Source: Procambarus clarkii (Eukaryota; Arthropoda; Malacostraca; Decapoda; Cambaridae). Taken from it: DNA of 64,000 bases. The notes under the pieces are model-generated. The model saw only the letters and a program-made list of their open reading frames with translations. It did not search any database and was not told the origin of the DNA. The stretch spans positions 33,673,529-33,737,528 of the forward strand of contig NC_091188.1 of assembly GCF_040958095.1 (NCBI RefSeq). The letters are read 5' to 3'. The first letter of the stretch is position 1. Each line of letters begins with the position of its first letter. Made by a program: the position numbers and the translations under genes. Shown here one piece after another: positions 45,728 through 56,616 of this stretch.

Positions 45728-45976
45728 AAAAACCCCCCTACCCCAAACCCTCCCTGCCCCCACTCAAATGTTCAGCAAAATCTCCCTCCCCCCACACCCA
45801 ATCCCCACCCTTCTACCCCTCCCCTCCTCCCGAGTCCTCCCTCCCCCCCTTTCCTTCCCGTCCTCCCTCCCCTTTCACCCCATACCCTCCCTGTCCCTCC
45901 CCCTTCACTGGATCCCCCGCCCCTCATCCCAGTATCCTCTGAGACCCTGTTATCCACCTCACAGGTCCTCACACCC

Positions 45977-47197
45977 ATGGAACAGCCTCCCCCACCAGCA
46001 GAACATTCACCAAGGAGGCGATTTGAGAAGGGACAGAAGAAAGTGAGCCTCAAAGCAATGTACACAAACATAGATGGAATTACAAATAAAGCAAATGAGC
46101 TTGGAGAACTGGTACTAGAGGAAAACCCAGACATAATAGCCCTCACAGAAACAAAGATCACGATAACGATAACAAATGCAGTGTTCCCACAGGACTATTA
46201 TGTTATGAGGAAAGAGAGGGAAGGAAGAGGTGGGGGGTGGTGTAGCTCTGCTGTTAAGACAAGGCTGGGATTTTGAGGAGATGGATATTCAGGGCTGCGA
46301 AGGTTTCAGTGACTACATAGCAGGTACTGTAACAAATGGAGGGAAAAAAATTATAGTCGCAGTCATATATAATCCACCACCAAATGACAGAAGACCTAGA
46401 CAGGAATATGATAGAAACAACATGGCCACCATTAACATAATAGAAAGAGCAGCTTCTGTTGCTAGCAGGAATGGATCTGGACTACTAATTATGGGAGACT
46501 TCAACCATGGGAAGATAGATTGGAAGAACAGAGACCCGCATGGAGGACCAGAAACATGGAGAGCTAAGCTGCTGGACGTGGCAACAAGAAACTTTCTAAG
46601 CCAGCACACCAAAGAACCAACAAGAATGAGAGGAGAAGATGAACCAGCAATGCTTGATTTGATATTTACCCTAAATGAATGGGATATAAGGGAAGTTAAG
46701 ATGGAAGCGCCCTTGGGAATGAGTGATCACAGTGTATTGAACTTTGAGTACCTGGTAGAGCTAGGACTTATCTCCCCCAAAAAAGAACTAGGAATCAAAA
46801 GGCTGGCATACCGAAAGGGGAATTATGAACAGATGAGAAGTTTCCTAAGTGAAATACCTTGGGACACAGACCTCAGAGATAAGTCTGTACAGGGTATGAT
46901 GGACTATGTTACCCAAAAGTGTCAGGAGGCAGTAAACAGGTTCATCCCGGCCCAAAGGGAAAAATCCGAGAAGCAACAGAAGAATCCATGGTATAATAGG
47001 GCATGTATGGAAGCGAAGAAACTGAACAAAAAGGCGTGGAGGAACTTCCGGAATAACAGAACACCAGAAAGCAGAGAGAGATACCAGAGAACCAGGAATG
47101 AGTACGTCAGGGTGAGAAGAGAAGCAGAGAAAAATTTTGAAAATGATATAGCAAACAAAGCCAAGACCGAACCAAAGCTACTCCACAGTCACATCAG
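45977..47197 (+). pseudogene. CR1-group LINE ORF2: AP endonuclease (copy b, cut by gap)
   Basis: Starts MEQPPPPAEHSPRRRFEKG, then MYTNIDGITNKANEL and IIALTETKI (catalytic Glu). A frameshift near 46235 moves to the frame with GGGVALLLRQGWDF, VAVIYNPPPNDR, GLLIMGDFNHGKIDW (GDFN block) and LGMSDHSVLNFEY (SDH block), completing the endonuclease. The EN-RT linker follows (NPWYNRACMEAKKLNKKAW) and is cut by the N run at 47198. Apart from the one frameshift it is open for over 320 codons, so it is much younger than copy a. Confidence 0.85.
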
Positions 47198-47697
47198 NNN
47201 NNNNNNNNNNNNNNNNNNNNNNNNNNNNNNNNNNNNNNNNNNNNNNNNNNNNNNNNNNNNNNNNNNNNNNNNNNNNNNNNNNNNNNNNNNNNNNNNNNNN
47301 NNNNNNNNNNNNNNNNNNNNNNNNNNNNNNNNNNNNNNNNNNNNNNNNNNNNNNNNNNNNNNNNNNNNNNNNNNNNNNNNNNNNNNNNNNNNNNNNNNNN
47401 NNNNNNNNNNNNNNNNNNNNNNNNNNNNNNNNNNNNNNNNNNNNNNNNNNNNNNNNNNNNNNNNNNNNNNNNNNNNNNNNNNNNNNNNNNNNNNNNNNNN
47501 NNNNNNNNNNNNNNNNNNNNNNNNNNNNNNNNNNNNNNNNNNNNNNNNNNNNNNNNNNNNNNNNNNNNNNNNNNNNNNNNNNNNNNNNNNNNNNNNNNNN
47601 NNNNNNNNNNNNNNNNNNNNNNNNNNNNNNNNNNNNNNNNNNNNNNNNNNNNNNNNNNNNNNNNNNNNNNNNNNNNNNNNNNNNNNNNNNNNNNNNN
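47198..47697. other. Assembly gap (500 N)
   Basis: Exactly 500 N. A round number suggests a placeholder length. It separates the contig carrying duplicate copy 1 from the contig carrying copy 2. Confidence 0.99.
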
Positions 47698-48227
47698 GGG
47701 TCGGCTAGTTATGTCCTTTGTGTAGTGAAAGCATGTTGTACAGTCTCTGATGTTGATAGTTTTTTGAGTACCTATTGCACCTCTGCTTCTCAACGAGAGT
47801 ATTCTGCACATAATGCCAGGCTTTCTGGTCTCTTGTGGTTTTATATTTGTGTGCTGGTTGGGACCAGCCCCTCTAATATTTTCAAAGTGTAAATAATGTT
47901 GATGTTGATAGTTAAGTGGCAGAAACAACAGGTGAGGATGCGATACAAAATGAATAGTGATATTGATGTGGCTATTGATACAGCTCCACGTGCAGGTGAT
48001 TCATTTACCACTAGAACCCCACATACCAGTTCTAGTGAAGCCTGGTCTACTGACAACACTGCACCATTTGTTCAGAGTTTTACTGGAACACCAGGCTTGA
48101 CTGTCCCAGCACCAATCACTCCTGAGATTTGTTATTTATTATGAGATTAACAGAAGCATTTGGCATATGAAAGAAATTTAATTTGCATCACAAAACATGT
48201 TGAATGCTTCTAACCTATATAGGAGTA
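47698..48227. other. Unassigned DNA after the gap
   Basis: No supported gene. The sequence does not continue the CR1-group LINE of the left contig in any obvious way, so the gap hides at least the RT part and a junction. Confidence 0.4.
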
Positions 48228-48239
48228 TATTCCTTCTCC

Positions 48240-48960
48240 TCGGCTTTGTAACAAGTGCTGGAGATTTGGGCACGGTGCCCTCCGCTGCTCTGGGGACTGT
48301 CTCTCTCTGTCCTTTGTGTGGGGATGAAGGTCACTCTAAGTCGGAGTGCACTTCTCCCAAGCTCGCTGCCTCAACTGCGGTGAGGCCCATCCTACCTTCT
48401 CCCATGCGTGTATCCATTACAAGCTTGAGGCAGCCATCCTCAACTTGAAGCACCGGGAGCATTTATCTTTTCCCGAGGCGAGGCGCCAGGTTCGCCGGCT
48501 CCCACCTTATGCTAACGTCTCTTATGCTCGCGTGTTGCGCTCTTCCTCTCCTCGTCCTTCCCACCTTCCTCAGATTCACAACCGTTTCCGGGCCTTGGAC
48601 CCTGATACGCCCACTGCCCCCTCCTCTGTTCCTTTTTCTGTCCCGAAGGGTCCCCCTCCAGGTCCTCTGTCTGGGGTTCCCCTTCTTTCTACCCGGTCTG
48701 TCATGTCTCCTGTGTCTTCTTCCTCGTCTCCCTCCGATCCTCCCTCCCATCCTTCTCCTCCATCTATTGACTCTCCCCGCCGCCTGTCGGTGCAGGCAGA
48801 TGTCCATCGCTCTCCTAACGGCCGTCGTGTGTGCTCTCGTTCAGCTTCTGTTGAGACGCTAGAATCCGTTGCCCAGTACGTAGTTGCTGGGACACCGGTC
48901 TCTTTACGTCAGAAGCATAAGCCTGGCTCCTCTCCTTCCTCCTCCCCGGCGGGTAAGTAG
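48240..48960 (+). pseudogene. LINE Gag-like ORF1, zinc-knuckle part
   Basis: Three successive knuckle motifs: CNKCWRFGHGALRC (about 48255), CPLCGDEGHSKSEC (about 48310, other frame) and CLNCGEAHPTFSHAC (about 48367). The first two are perfect CX2CX4HX4C. One or more frameshifts lie between them. The open frame 48346-48960 continues with LKHREHLSFPEARRQVRRLPP and a Ser/Pro-rich tail. Three knuckles at the Gag C-terminus are typical of I/Jockey-type LINEs. Confidence 0.75.
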
Positions 48961-49366
48961 GCTTTGCTTTCTTCCTCGGCCCCTACTACTGGCCCTATTG
49001 CTCCTTCCCCTTCCATTTCAGTGGTTGCGCCCCCTGTTCCTCCTATGGAGGTTTCTTTGGCCCCTGCTTCCCTTTCGGTTACTGCCCTTGCTGAGGTGCG
49101 CTCCCCTCTTTCTACTCCCCCTCTTCCTGCTGCTGTCCTTGACTGCTCCTCTCCATTATCTCCTCCTCCTTCCTCCGGACCCCGCTGGCCCACCTCTGGT
49201 CTGTTCTCCCGCTTCCTTCCCTCCGTCTTTGCTCAGTTTACCCATGCCCTCTAACCCTGACTTTGCTGACCCTGATCCCTACCCAGATATTCTTTAACGT
49301 GCTATGTTGCTCTTTCGCCTTTGTTTCTTCCTTGTTCTCTGTTGTTGTCCTTTCTCTTCTCGTCGA

Positions 49367-49990
49367 TATCTATTCTTCAATGGAACGCTCGAGGTTATTA
49401 CGCCAATTTCCTCGAACTCCAACTTCTAATTTCGCGGTTTTCGCCTTTTTGGGTCTGTCTCCAGGAGCCAATGCTTGGTGCTCGTCCTAGTCGTTTTCGT
49501 GGCTATTCCTTTCTCTTCCCCCCCCCAGCCGTTGCAGGGGCTCCTAATTCTTCTGCTCTCTTGATTCGCACTGATGTTCCCTTTGTCCCCTTACTTTTTC
49601 CTTCGCCTCCCCATTGTTCTGCTGCTCGTATCTTTGTGGGGAAATGGTACACATTTTGTTCCATTTATCGTCCCCCGAGTGTCCCGCTTTCTCTTCCTGA
49701 TTTGAAACAACACCTGGACCCCTTACCGGAGACTGTGCTCCTGCTGGATGATTTCAATTGTCGTCATTCTCTTTGGGGTGATGTTCTGACAAATACCCGA
49801 GGTCGCCTTCTTTATCCTCTCTTCTTCCCTGTCTCTTCTGAATTCTGGCGAGCCCACTCACTTGGACTCTCGGACTCGCACCCTTTCCTGTCTTGATCTT
49901 TCTCTCTGCTCTTCTTCTCTCTACTTAGATTTCATGTGGCAGGTTCTTGATGACCTCCATGGCAGTGACCATTTCCCCATCCTTGTTTCC
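49367..49990 (+). pseudogene. LINE AP endonuclease (broken)
   Basis: ILQWNARGYYANFLEL (Asn block) opens the domain, then FWVCLQEPML (catalytic Glu), YRPPSVPLS, VLLLDDFNCRHSLWG (the GDFN-equivalent block, with Asp and Asn kept) and, after a frame change near 49890, DLHGSDHFPIL (the SDH block) near 49960. All catalytic blocks are recognisable. Confidence 0.8.
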
Positions 49991-50630
49991 TTTTTTTCTT
50001 TTCGCCCTTCCCTCTCCTTTCCTAGGTGGTAGTTTGCTAAAGCGGACTGGAACCTATTTACCCTCAGTGCTGCTCTCTCTCTGACCTCTCCTTTCTGCCT
50101 CTCCTTCGTGCTCTCCTCGTTTTTCATGACACTGTCATCGACGCTGCCCTCCGCTCTATTCCTCGCTCTTCCTCTCGGGGTCTGCGGAAGTGCATTCCCT
50201 GGTGGAATGCAGATTGTGCTCGGGCTGTCCGCTGTAAGCGTGCAGCCTGGAAGAGGCACCGCCGTCGGCAGACGGCCGATGGCCGATTCTTTTTTCTTTC
50301 GGAAAGTGAGTGCGGTGGCCCGTAGGACCATCCGTATGGCTAAGTGTGAATGTTGGGCATCTTATGTCTCCACAATTACGTCCGAAACTCTTCTGCCACA
50401 GATCTGGAAGCATATCCGCAAGATAGCGGGTAAGTTCGTTCCCGATGTTTCACCGGTCCTTCACCTCCATGGTACTCTGTGGCGGACCCGTTGCAGGTCG
50501 CTTCCGAACTGGGTTCCCACTATTCTTCTGTTAGCTCTGGTCTTCATCTTCCCCAATCTTTCTTTCCTTCGTAAACCTGTCCTCGAGTCTCGTCCTTTAG
50601 ATTTCTGCACTCGTCTTCGGCTTCCCTATA

Positions 50631-51700
50631 ATGATCCCTTCTCTCTCTGAACTTCGTTCTGCCCTGGCCCTCTGCGGTTATACGGCGGTGGGCTCCGATG
50701 GTATTCATTATGAGATGCTTCGCCATCTCCCTCCGTGCACGTCTCAGTATTTACCGAGTCTGTATAATAAGATCTGGGAGTCGTCGTCAGTCCCTGAGGA
50801 CTGGCTCGATGCCGTTGTCCTCCCTGTTCTCAAACCGGGGTCTTTGGGTACTTCCTCTAAGGACCTCCGCCCTATCGCCCTCACAAGTTGCGTCTGCAAA
50901 CCCTTTGAACGTATGGTTAACGTTCCTGGAACACCATCACCTCCTCTCCCTTTTTCAATTTGGTTTCCGCAAATGCCACATCACGACAGATGGCCTGTTG
51001 AACTTGGAGGTCTATATTCGTACTGCTTTTGCTGCGAAGACCTCCGTTGTTGCTGTCCTTTTTAACCTGGAAAAGGCTTATGACACGACTTGGCGATATC
51101 ATATTCTATCTCAACTTCATTCTTTTGGCCTTCGTGGTCATTTCCCTCTCTTTCTCTGCAGCTTCCTCTCTCGTCGTTCCTTTCGGGTGCGACTTGGTAC
51201 CACTCTCTGCCTCTTTTCAGCAATACGAAGGTGTGACCCAGGGTAGTGTTCTGAGCACAATTTTTTTGGTTGCCCTCAGTGGTCTTCTTTCCCCTCTTCC
51301 TTCAGGTGTCTTCTCCACGCTCTATGTCGATGATCTTACCCTTTGCTGTCAGGGTGATGATTCGCCTCTCCATCAGCGCCGGCTTCAACTTGCAATTGAT
51401 GCCGTGTCGTCTTGGGCCACCGATCATGGCTTCAAGTTCTCTACTTCTAAGACTTGTGCCATGACTTTTACTCGGAAATGGGTGGTTCTTCGTCCCTCTT
51501 CGTCACTTTATGGTCATTTCCTTGAGTACAATGATTCCGCGAAGCTTTTGGGGTTATTCCTTGACACTCGTTTGTCTTGGTCTCCCCATATATCTCACCT
51601 CCATGTTGAGTGCTCTAAGGCCCTTACCCTCCTTCGGGTATTGTCCCATACTTCTTGGGGGCAGATAGGCGCGCTCTCCTTGCTTTACATTCCTCTCTAG
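50631..51700 (+). pseudogene. LINE reverse transcriptase (broken)
   Basis: ALCGYTAVGSDGIHYEMLRH and VLPVLKPGSLG (50631-51065) are the first blocks. ALTSCVCKPFERMV follows. A shifted frame gives FQFGFRKCHITTDGL and LFNLEKAYDTTWR (catalytic Asp). ORF 51029-51700 gives YEGVTQGSVLSTIFL, LYVDDLTLCCQ (catalytic Asp pair, about 51325) and LLGLFLDTRLSWSPHISHL. Frame changes occur near 50925 and 51150. Confidence 0.85.
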
Positions 51701-54620
51701 TCCTGTCTAAGCTCGTTTATGGTTGCCCTGCTTACTCATCTGCTTCTCATTCTACTATTCGCCGTCTTGATGCTTTGCACCATACTGGGTTGCGCCTCAG
51801 TTCTGGTGCCTTTCGTTCAACTCCCGTCCTTAGCTTGTATGTTGACACTGGCTTCCTGTCTCTCCAGGACCGCCGTGATCGCTACTGTCTTCGCTATCTT
51901 GCTCGGTCCTTACAACATCCTTCCTCTCGCCTCTGTCGTGCTTTAACTTTTACCCCTCCTACGGTTCCTGTTCCTCTTCACCACCTACCACTTTCTGTCC
52001 GGTTATCTCGCCTACAGGTTTCTCTTTCCGTTCATATTTCTAATGTTTCTCCTCGTGTTGTTCCTTCTGTGCCCCCGTGGAGAGTCCCCCTTCGGCGGTT
52101 TTGTACATCGTTGACCCGCGTCACTAAAGCTTTTACCCCTCCTACAGTTCTAAAACGCCTTTTCCTTGAGCACTTTTCTTCTCACTCCCGTTCCGTTTGT
52201 CTTCACCGATGGGTCTAAATCTGCGGACGGTGTTGGCTACTGTGTTGTTTTTTCCTGTTCGCACTTGTGTGTGGATATTTGGGTTTGATTCTGATTACTT
52301 AATAATTAAAGTAGTAAATTAAATTACGAAGGACCACCCGCTTTTAAAGTAAAGAGGGAAACTGAGAATTTCAGATCATTAGATAAAATTCTAGAGAAAA
52401 CCAGTGACTATGGATATGACTAGAAAGTATGATCATAAGAATAATTAATGGGCTGTATTATTAAAACCAAACCTCAAACACCTACATTGGGGGTTATTAC
52501 TGGAGGTCAGTACGTCCAGGAATCAGTGTGGTTCGTTCACTAATTCTATTAATAATAATCTAATCCTATAATTAATGTTGAATATAATATGATTCATACA
52601 AAGAAGAACATGAATATGAGCATAATAATGAGTTACAGTAAATCACACATTATGTTGTACATTCTGAATGTATCAAATTGCAAAGTTATGAATAAAAAGA
52701 AATAAGCCTTAGCTGGTAATAGATTCCTTTAGATAACCCTGGCAGTCCTCTTAATCTCCAAGTCTGGTACACCGACGAATGACACGGTTAGCATGGAGAA
52801 GACAGCATGAGGAATTCGTCTCTCGAGCTGCAAGATAAATGACTACCAGTAGCAATTGATTTAACTACTCAATACATATTCAAGATTATTGATATCTACA
52901 GATAGAATTCTAATCACCTGTTATTAGGTGTTGTCTTGCCGCGTGACGTGCAATCACCCTGCCATTAATACACTTATAAATGATGCATCAAATAAAAGTA
53001 CTTAACTGTGGGCACTGTGTAAGTATTAAGATTGCCGTAATTACGTATCCCAAATTCAGGTGAGCTTATCCTGGATTTGTACGTCTCAAGTTGGCTGATC
53101 ACGTGTCGTCAGGAACCAAGTCTAGGGGCCCTTATTTAACACCAGCACTAGTTGAAGATATTATCTGCAAGGTCGTTCACGCCTCACAGTGGCGGCTTTC
53201 ATCTGTGGATAGACACACGTGTCCTATTTGCTGGACAATGGCGTCTTTTGTGAGTACGGTAAGCGCAGGTCTGCCTCTCTTCGGTTCCCACGTGTACTCT
53301 TCCCGAGCGCCTCACCGACTGAGGATGGCGTCGCGTCCCTCCCCCCACGCCGAGTCGACGTTCATTACACAAATTATTGGCATGAACATTAATATTTCTC
53401 GCATTCGCGCTTGAAACTCTAAAGACTGGACGGGTTTATTATTTAGAGGAACGGAATATTATTATTTAACTATTTAAGAATAGTAAAGATACAAGGGAGA
53501 GGAATTAATGTCTCCCCATAGCATTCATTGATGACGCTACCTCTATCGCGAGGTAAACGTTTTGATTCTAAAGCTCTATTCGGCCTTTAGTTAGAGAACC
53601 ATTCGTCTGCAATCAGTTGCCATACAGAATGCTTTAATTATGGAGAATCGTATTTAATTCTCACACAAATTGTATATAATGTGTTTTACTGTAAAGAAAT
53701 CTGACGCAATACTGGCGTCAGATGACGTGAGAATTCTAGCCTAATGCACAGATGAATTATTAGTACAGGAGAATTCTACGAGTTGTTAATTTTACTTACT
53801 ACAATATTAATATGGTTAGTAATAAGTAATGAGAATACAACAATGCTGTATTCGATGTTGGAAATATCCAACAATGTGTGTCGCTTACCTCCGGAAACTA
53901 GCATCTTTACAGTGGAGCATTATGCTATTCTCTATGCTCTTAGTCTCCTGCTTTCTCGTTGTTAGTATTCCTTTGTAGTTGTTGTTGACTCTCGTTGTGC
54001 CCTCGTGGCTCTCGGGTCCTTTAATCCGGTTCATCCAGTAGTTGTCGAGGTCCAGCATTGGCCGTTTCTTGTTCACAGTAAATTTAAGTCGATTGAGTTT
54101 TGTTGGGTTCCCAGCCATAATGGTGCGTCTTTAAATGAGCGTGCGGATGCTGCCGCCAGGGAAGCTGTCCGCTCTTGTCCCATCTCTCGTAAAGGTATTC
54201 CATATTCCGACTTTTACCCGGTTATCCATTCCTCCGTCCTTAACCGTTGGCAGGCTTCTTGGTCGTCTGTTACTGGTAACAAACTACGTACTCTTAAGTG
54301 TTGTTTCCTCATGGCCGTCCTCCTACCACCGTAACCGGCGATGGGAAACAGCTCTGGCGAGGTTGCGTATTGGCCATACTCGCTTAACCCATGGTCACTT
54401 GATGGAGCGCCGCCCTGCTCCTTATTGTCCTAATTGCATTGTCCCTCTTACTGTCGTGCATGTCCTCCTTGAATGTCCTGACTTCCAGGACGAACGTGTG
54501 TCTTGCTTTCCGAACGCCTCTCGCGGTTACCTGTCCCTCAATAGAGTTCATGGTGACTCGGATACTTTTGATATCGTTCGCCTTATGCGTTTTTGTTCTC
54601 GTATTGGCATCCCTTGGTGA
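51655..54620 (+). pseudogene. LINE RT thumb, RNase H and Cys/His tail, split by insertion
   Basis: Thumb ORF 51655-52218 (LVYGCPAYSSASHSTIRRL, LDALHHTGLRLSSGAF). A 2-base loss near 52198, absent from copy 1, shifts the frame just before FTDGS. The RNase H domain is then split by the 1.6-kb element (52274-53874). It resumes at 53881 with TSIFTVEHYAILYA, VDSRCAL and WVPSHNGASLNERAD. Here the 40 bases missing from copy 1 are present (SSWPSSYHRNRRWETAL), which looks like the ancestral state, but with a frameshift before them. The tail CPNC and HVLLEC closes the ORF. Confidence 0.8.
52274..53874. mobile_element. 1.6-kb non-autonomous TIR element, only in copy 2
   Basis: Copy 1 has the uninterrupted site (about 548-566). 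Here TGTGTG appears on both sides (52268-52273 and 53875-53880). The ends are imperfect inverted repeats: GATATTT at the left, AAATATC near the right, and a second shared block ATTCTGATTACTTA / ATTCTCATTACTTA offset by about 18 bases, then GTAGTAAATTAAA-like sequence. No transposase; the 107-codon ORF at 53091-53414 shows no domain. The target-repeat length is uncertain because the site is a GT repeat. Superfamily not assigned. Confidence 0.75.
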
Positions 54621-54912
54621 TATTTAGTGCCCTCTGATTATTCCGCACATTTGATGGTGCTACATAGCCTTCCCGGTTTGGTGCCTTCTTTTGATAATTA
54701 CTTACTTCTTAAGCTTTACTTAAATGACGTTTGTGTCAAACCTTCCCAGGCCACCTAAGACCACGTCGAGGTTCCATTTATTTTTGAGGAAAAAGAAAGC
54801 ACGATGTTAATATGGAAACAGTACACGAATAGTAAGTTAATATATAAAAATAATTAAAAGAATGACAAAGCTTCAATTACAATCTCTAGAAAGGCGAAGA
54901 ATGAATTAATAT

Positions 54913-55163
54913 GAACAAATCCACAAAGGCCGTGATGAGGGTTCGAACCTACGTCCGTGATGATTCCAGATGCACCTTATTCCACTGGGCCACGACATGG
55001 TAAAAAAAATTGCTACCTTGAGTGCAACTGCCCTCGCAAGGCTCACGCAGCTTCTGCGGGGAAAGGGCCGTCTGGGATCAACCGAGACGTAGGTTCGAAC
55101 CCTCATCATGGTCCTAATGGATTTGTTATTTTGATGCATCTTGCTATTGTGATTTCTGTGTGT
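54913..55163. mobile_element. tRNA-derived SINE, inverted-head form, copy 2
   Basis: Duplicate of 1554-1804, with a handful of substitutions and the same two opposed heads and tail. Confidence 0.8.
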
Positions 55164-55804
55164 AATAACATATTGGTTTGGTAACATGGTTGAAATTGTA
55201 GGGAACTAATTACCGGGTAACAAAATAATAGTGGGGTACCTTATTGTTTCTAGTGTAGGTTAGACCCATATATGAATGAGAATTTGTGAATATGAACAAG
55301 CGTTATCTCGTATGGGCCCAATAGGCCTTCTGCACTTACTTTCATTATGTGCTTAATGTTTTTAATGGGGGTTAATAAGTTCAATGAAGCTAAATTTGTG
55401 ACTGTGGGGAGACATATTAAGTCCTACAAAATGGACGAGAATTAATCAAACATTTACGAAACCTGTACATCTTAACTCAATTATGTGGTTTAGTTTCCAT
55501 TTATTGATCAATTTAACAGGTACGAGGTTGTTGTACTTACCATGAGCTTCGCAATTAGTTGACGAATGTCGACCGCAACATTCTTATGTCTGCTTACGCT
55601 TATCAACCTCGCTCCATCTTTCTGAAATTAGAAAATAATAACTTTATAATTTAATATTTAACCTGCTATGTATATACGCATATTCAGAAAAAAAAATTAA
55701 AAATAATTTTAAAAACATAGTTTTACCGATAGATGTATACTGTCGCTAATGTTGGTACCTTCCAAACTTCAAGTAACTATACTAGAGATATATTTGGTCA
55801 TGGT

Positions 55805-56594
55805 TCAACAGGTAGTACGATTCAAGGTTCGCAAGTTCAATCCTATTGCATCTTGCACAGATGTTGCATGCATTCTGGCACAGTGGCCACACCGCTCATC
55901 ACTCGTGCAGTTCCTTGCTACGTGATTCCACCGTTGGCACTTGTAACACCTGCGCTTGGGAGGGTTGTAGACCTTCATTGTTAGTTGCCGATAAGCACTC
56001 GGGACAGTAAATCTTTCCGGTGGAGACACGTCGCTGGACTAGCGAGTCTCTGCCAGTTGTTCTTTTTGCATTGACAATGTGTTCATGCTGTTCCACCAGT
56101 TTGTAATCCTGGTAGAGGTCCAGGCCAAAAATGATGACGGGTGTCCTGTGGGTATCAGCAGGCAGTGGTGGTTTCCTCATTGTTATACCCGCAAGCTTTT
56201 GAGTACAGAGATAATTCACCATCTCTTCAGTAATGTTCATACGGACATGGTTTGCATGTCCACTCGCCAACACATACCCATCACCAGGATGATGATTGGC
56301 TGCCTCAGCCAGCCATGCATATTTCGTTGCAGTTACCATGCCCGGGGGAAAATGCAGGTTGATTCTTTTCTCATGGTTATGATGTATTAACTCGTTGGTT
56401 CCTTGTGTCTTCCTCCGGGGCCCAACAGTTGTCCAAGGAAGTTCGTCACTATTGGGCTGCTCCTGTCCAGCATTTGACTCCACTGTGAGAGGTAACATGT
56501 TTGTATCTTCCTCGTGTAGACCACTTGATGTACTAGCACTCTGGTGTGAGGCCACTGAGGCAGCACCTGCCGTCTCTAAAGCAGCAGTCGCCAT
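55805..56594 (-). pseudogene. Gag-like ORF1 of a Jockey-type LINE, copy 2
   Basis: Duplicate of 2444-3233. The 231-codon frame is open again and differs by only a few residues (for example T to A at position 4, and F to L in the VNYFCTQ/VNYLCTQ segment). The zinc-knuckle part (56029-55805) is in the same shifted frame as in copy 1. Confidence 0.7.
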
Positions 56595-56616
56595 GCCTCG
56601 AGTGTCGCCTGGGTAG

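Larger units (their letters stand above)
48228..54770 (+). mobile_element. RNase H-bearing LINE (I/Jockey-type), longest copy
   Basis: Gag with zinc knuckles, AP endonuclease, RT, RNase H and Cys/His tail in order on the plus strand, about 4.9 kb after removing a 1.6-kb insertion (52274-53874). C- and T-rich coding with codons ending in C/T contrasts with the AT-rich flanks. The 5' edge near 48228 starts inside Gag just before the first knuckle, as expected for 5' truncation. Confidence 0.85.

Noticed and set aside
47194..47928. 244-codon ORF across the gap
   Set aside because: Mostly translated N; the real part shows no recognisable domain.
48463..49193. Arg/Gly-rich minus-strand ORFs
   Set aside because: Antisense shadows of the C/T-rich LINE Gag coding on the plus strand.
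53091..53414. 107-codon ORF as a transposase of the TIR element
   Set aside because: No DDE/DDD-like or zinc-finger pattern; too short. The element appears non-autonomous.
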